A DNA stretch of 15,846 bases from a bacterium (GTDB lineage: Bacteria > Fidelibacterota > Marinisomatia > Marinisomatales > JAHJCW01). Made by a program: the position numbers and the translations under genes. Shown in pieces: positions 14,947 through 15,846 of the stretch. The notes under the pieces are model-generated. The model saw only the letters and a list, made by a program, of their open reading frames with translations, did not search any database and was not told the DNA's origin. Location of the stretch: contig JAHJCW010000096.1 in the NCBI GenBank assembly GCA_018812885.1, positions 1-15,846 on the forward strand, written 5' to 3'. The first letter of the stretch is position 1. Each line of letters begins with the position of its first letter.

Positions 14947-15816
14947 TTATTTATTGTTAAGAATGCTATAAATGTTCATCGCTGTAAAAGTTCCATCGCC
15001 CACTGCGATCGCTGTCTGTCGAAATTGTCCATTTTTAACATCGCCGATTTGAAAAACGTAGGGATTTATCAACAGATTTGTATCTATAAAATCAAGATTT
15101 GGTTTGCGTCCAATTGCGATGATTAAGTAATCAACTAAAATTGATTCATCAGCGTTTTTCAAAATAAGTTTTAATTGTTTATCGATTGTGCCGATTTCCT
15201 GAACAACTGTATTATCAAAATATTTTATCTTCGCAACTTTTGAAACCCTGTCTTGTAAAATTGGCAAAGCTTTAATTTGATTGCCTCGATTTAGAATTAT
15301 TACTTTATTATTGACGCAGAGATTAAGTGCATAGTCAAACGCACAGTCACCTGCACCAATGATCGCGATATCCTTGTTTTTGATTTGTCCTAATTTATAA
15401 ATCTCAAAAAATACCATTTTTTTTACATCATCACAGATAACAGGGACTTTCGGTACAAATGGTTTCGTACCACTCGCAATAACCAAATATTTTGAATGAT
15501 ATACATTTATATTTGTCTTTATGTTAAATGTATCTTTAGCCCACTCTACATTTTCAACGGTTTCAAGTTTGATATTTATTTTGTTGTTTCGAGTTTGTTT
15601 TTTTAGAAGTTGAACAAATTTATTACCGCTTATACCATTGGGAAAACCGGGGTAGTTCTCAACAAGATTAGCATTTTTGAGTAAACCACCCATTTCATGC
15701 TTTTCAAATACTATGTAATCAATATTATAGCGCTTTAATTGAATTGCACAGGCAATCCCGGCTGGTCCTGCGCCAATAATAATAACGTTTGTACTTTTAC
15801 TTACCATTAAACGCAT
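14947..15816 (-). CDS. thioredoxin-reductase-like FAD/NAD(P)-binding oxidoreductase without redox CxxC
   Basis: 289 residues. FAD-binding GAGPAG at 15-20 after the strand NVIIIG, then FEKHEMGGLL and NYPGFPNGISG (54-64), typical of the thioredoxin reductase family. The second dinucleotide motif IIGAGDCAFDYAL (152-164) is the NAD(P) site, and QIGDVKNGQFRQTAIAVGDG (256-275) is the C-terminal FAD-contacting segment. The CxxC that thioredoxin reductases carry just before the second motif is absent; the equivalent stretch reads KKMVFFEIYKLGQIKNKDIA. That places it nearer to ferredoxin-NADP reductase-like or unassigned members that pass electrons to other proteins. Met1 at 15816 is used; Met4 (15807) is equally possible, as neither has a clear RBS. 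It is first in a two-gene unit with the radical SAM gene and may reduce its cluster. Confidence 0.85.
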   Translation of the reverse strand: MRLMVSKSTNVIIIGAGPAGIACAIQLKRYNIDYIVFEKHEMGGLLKNANLVENYPGFPNGISGNKFVQLLKKQTRNNKINIKLETVENVEWAKDTFNIKTNINVYHSKYLVIASGTKPFVPKVPVICDDVKKMVFFEIYKLGQIKNKDIAIIGAGDCAFDYALNLCVNNKVIILNRGNQIKALPILQDRVSKVAKIKYFDNTVVQEIGTIDKQLKLILKNADESILVDYLIIAIGRKPNLDFIDTNLLINPYVFQIGDVKNGQFRQTAIAVGDGTFTAMNIYSILNNK

Positions 15817-15846
15817 GTATTAAATTTTCAATTAAAGTGATGTTAA

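Overview
The window looks like a piece of an AT-rich, Gram-negative, diderm bacterial genome. It carries an outer-membrane efflux channel, an outer-membrane barrel and several exported periplasmic proteins. Weak ribosome-binding sites, occasional TTG starts and the protein flavour suggest the FCB group (a Marinimicrobia-, Calditrichota- or Ignavibacteria-like lineage). That placement is inference; there is no rRNA here to settle it.

Layout. Bases 1 to about 465 are more GC-rich near the edge and hold only debris: a 5'-truncated ABM-domain gene on the minus strand. It is joined abruptly to the C-terminal HD half of a tRNA nucleotidyltransferase (to 1047, plus strand). This looks like a rearrangement or an assembly chimera.

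From 6903 back to 1044, all on the minus strand, lies the most interesting part: six genes that together resemble a divergent chaperone-usher fibre system. An abundant-looking subunit gene (6903-6361) with a good promoter, a good RBS and its own terminator comes first. A tightly packed set follows: second subunit (6103-5531), two-domain Ig-like periplasmic chaperone (5506-4718), 893-residue usher-like outer-membrane barrel (4725-2044), third subunit (2042-1500) and a small divergent fourth subunit (1499-1044). The subunits share an N-terminal amphipathic strand, a W-L-N motif, a G-x-G-x-G-x-W/L-G-T-P motif and a C-terminal beta strand, and they are nearly free of cysteine. The chaperone and the W-L motif also recall the Gram-positive WxL and WxL-interacting proteins.

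A 443-bp divergent intergenic region (6904-7346) separates this from a plus-strand efflux operon: YIP1-family membrane protein, TolC-like channel, HlyD/MacA-like adaptor, MacB-type ATPase, and two consecutive FtsX/MacB permeases (7347-13998). The two permeases probably pair as a heterodimer powered by the single ATPase.

The right end (15816-14003, minus strand) is a two-gene unit. One gene is a thioredoxin-reductase-like flavoprotein lacking the redox CxxC. The other is a short RlmN-like radical SAM protein that keeps the C-terminal CGQ cysteine but lacks the cysteine expected seven residues before the iron-sulfur cluster motif. The flavoprotein may be an electron donor for the radical enzyme, but that is inference. 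I saw no tRNA, rRNA, CRISPR array or insertion sequence.
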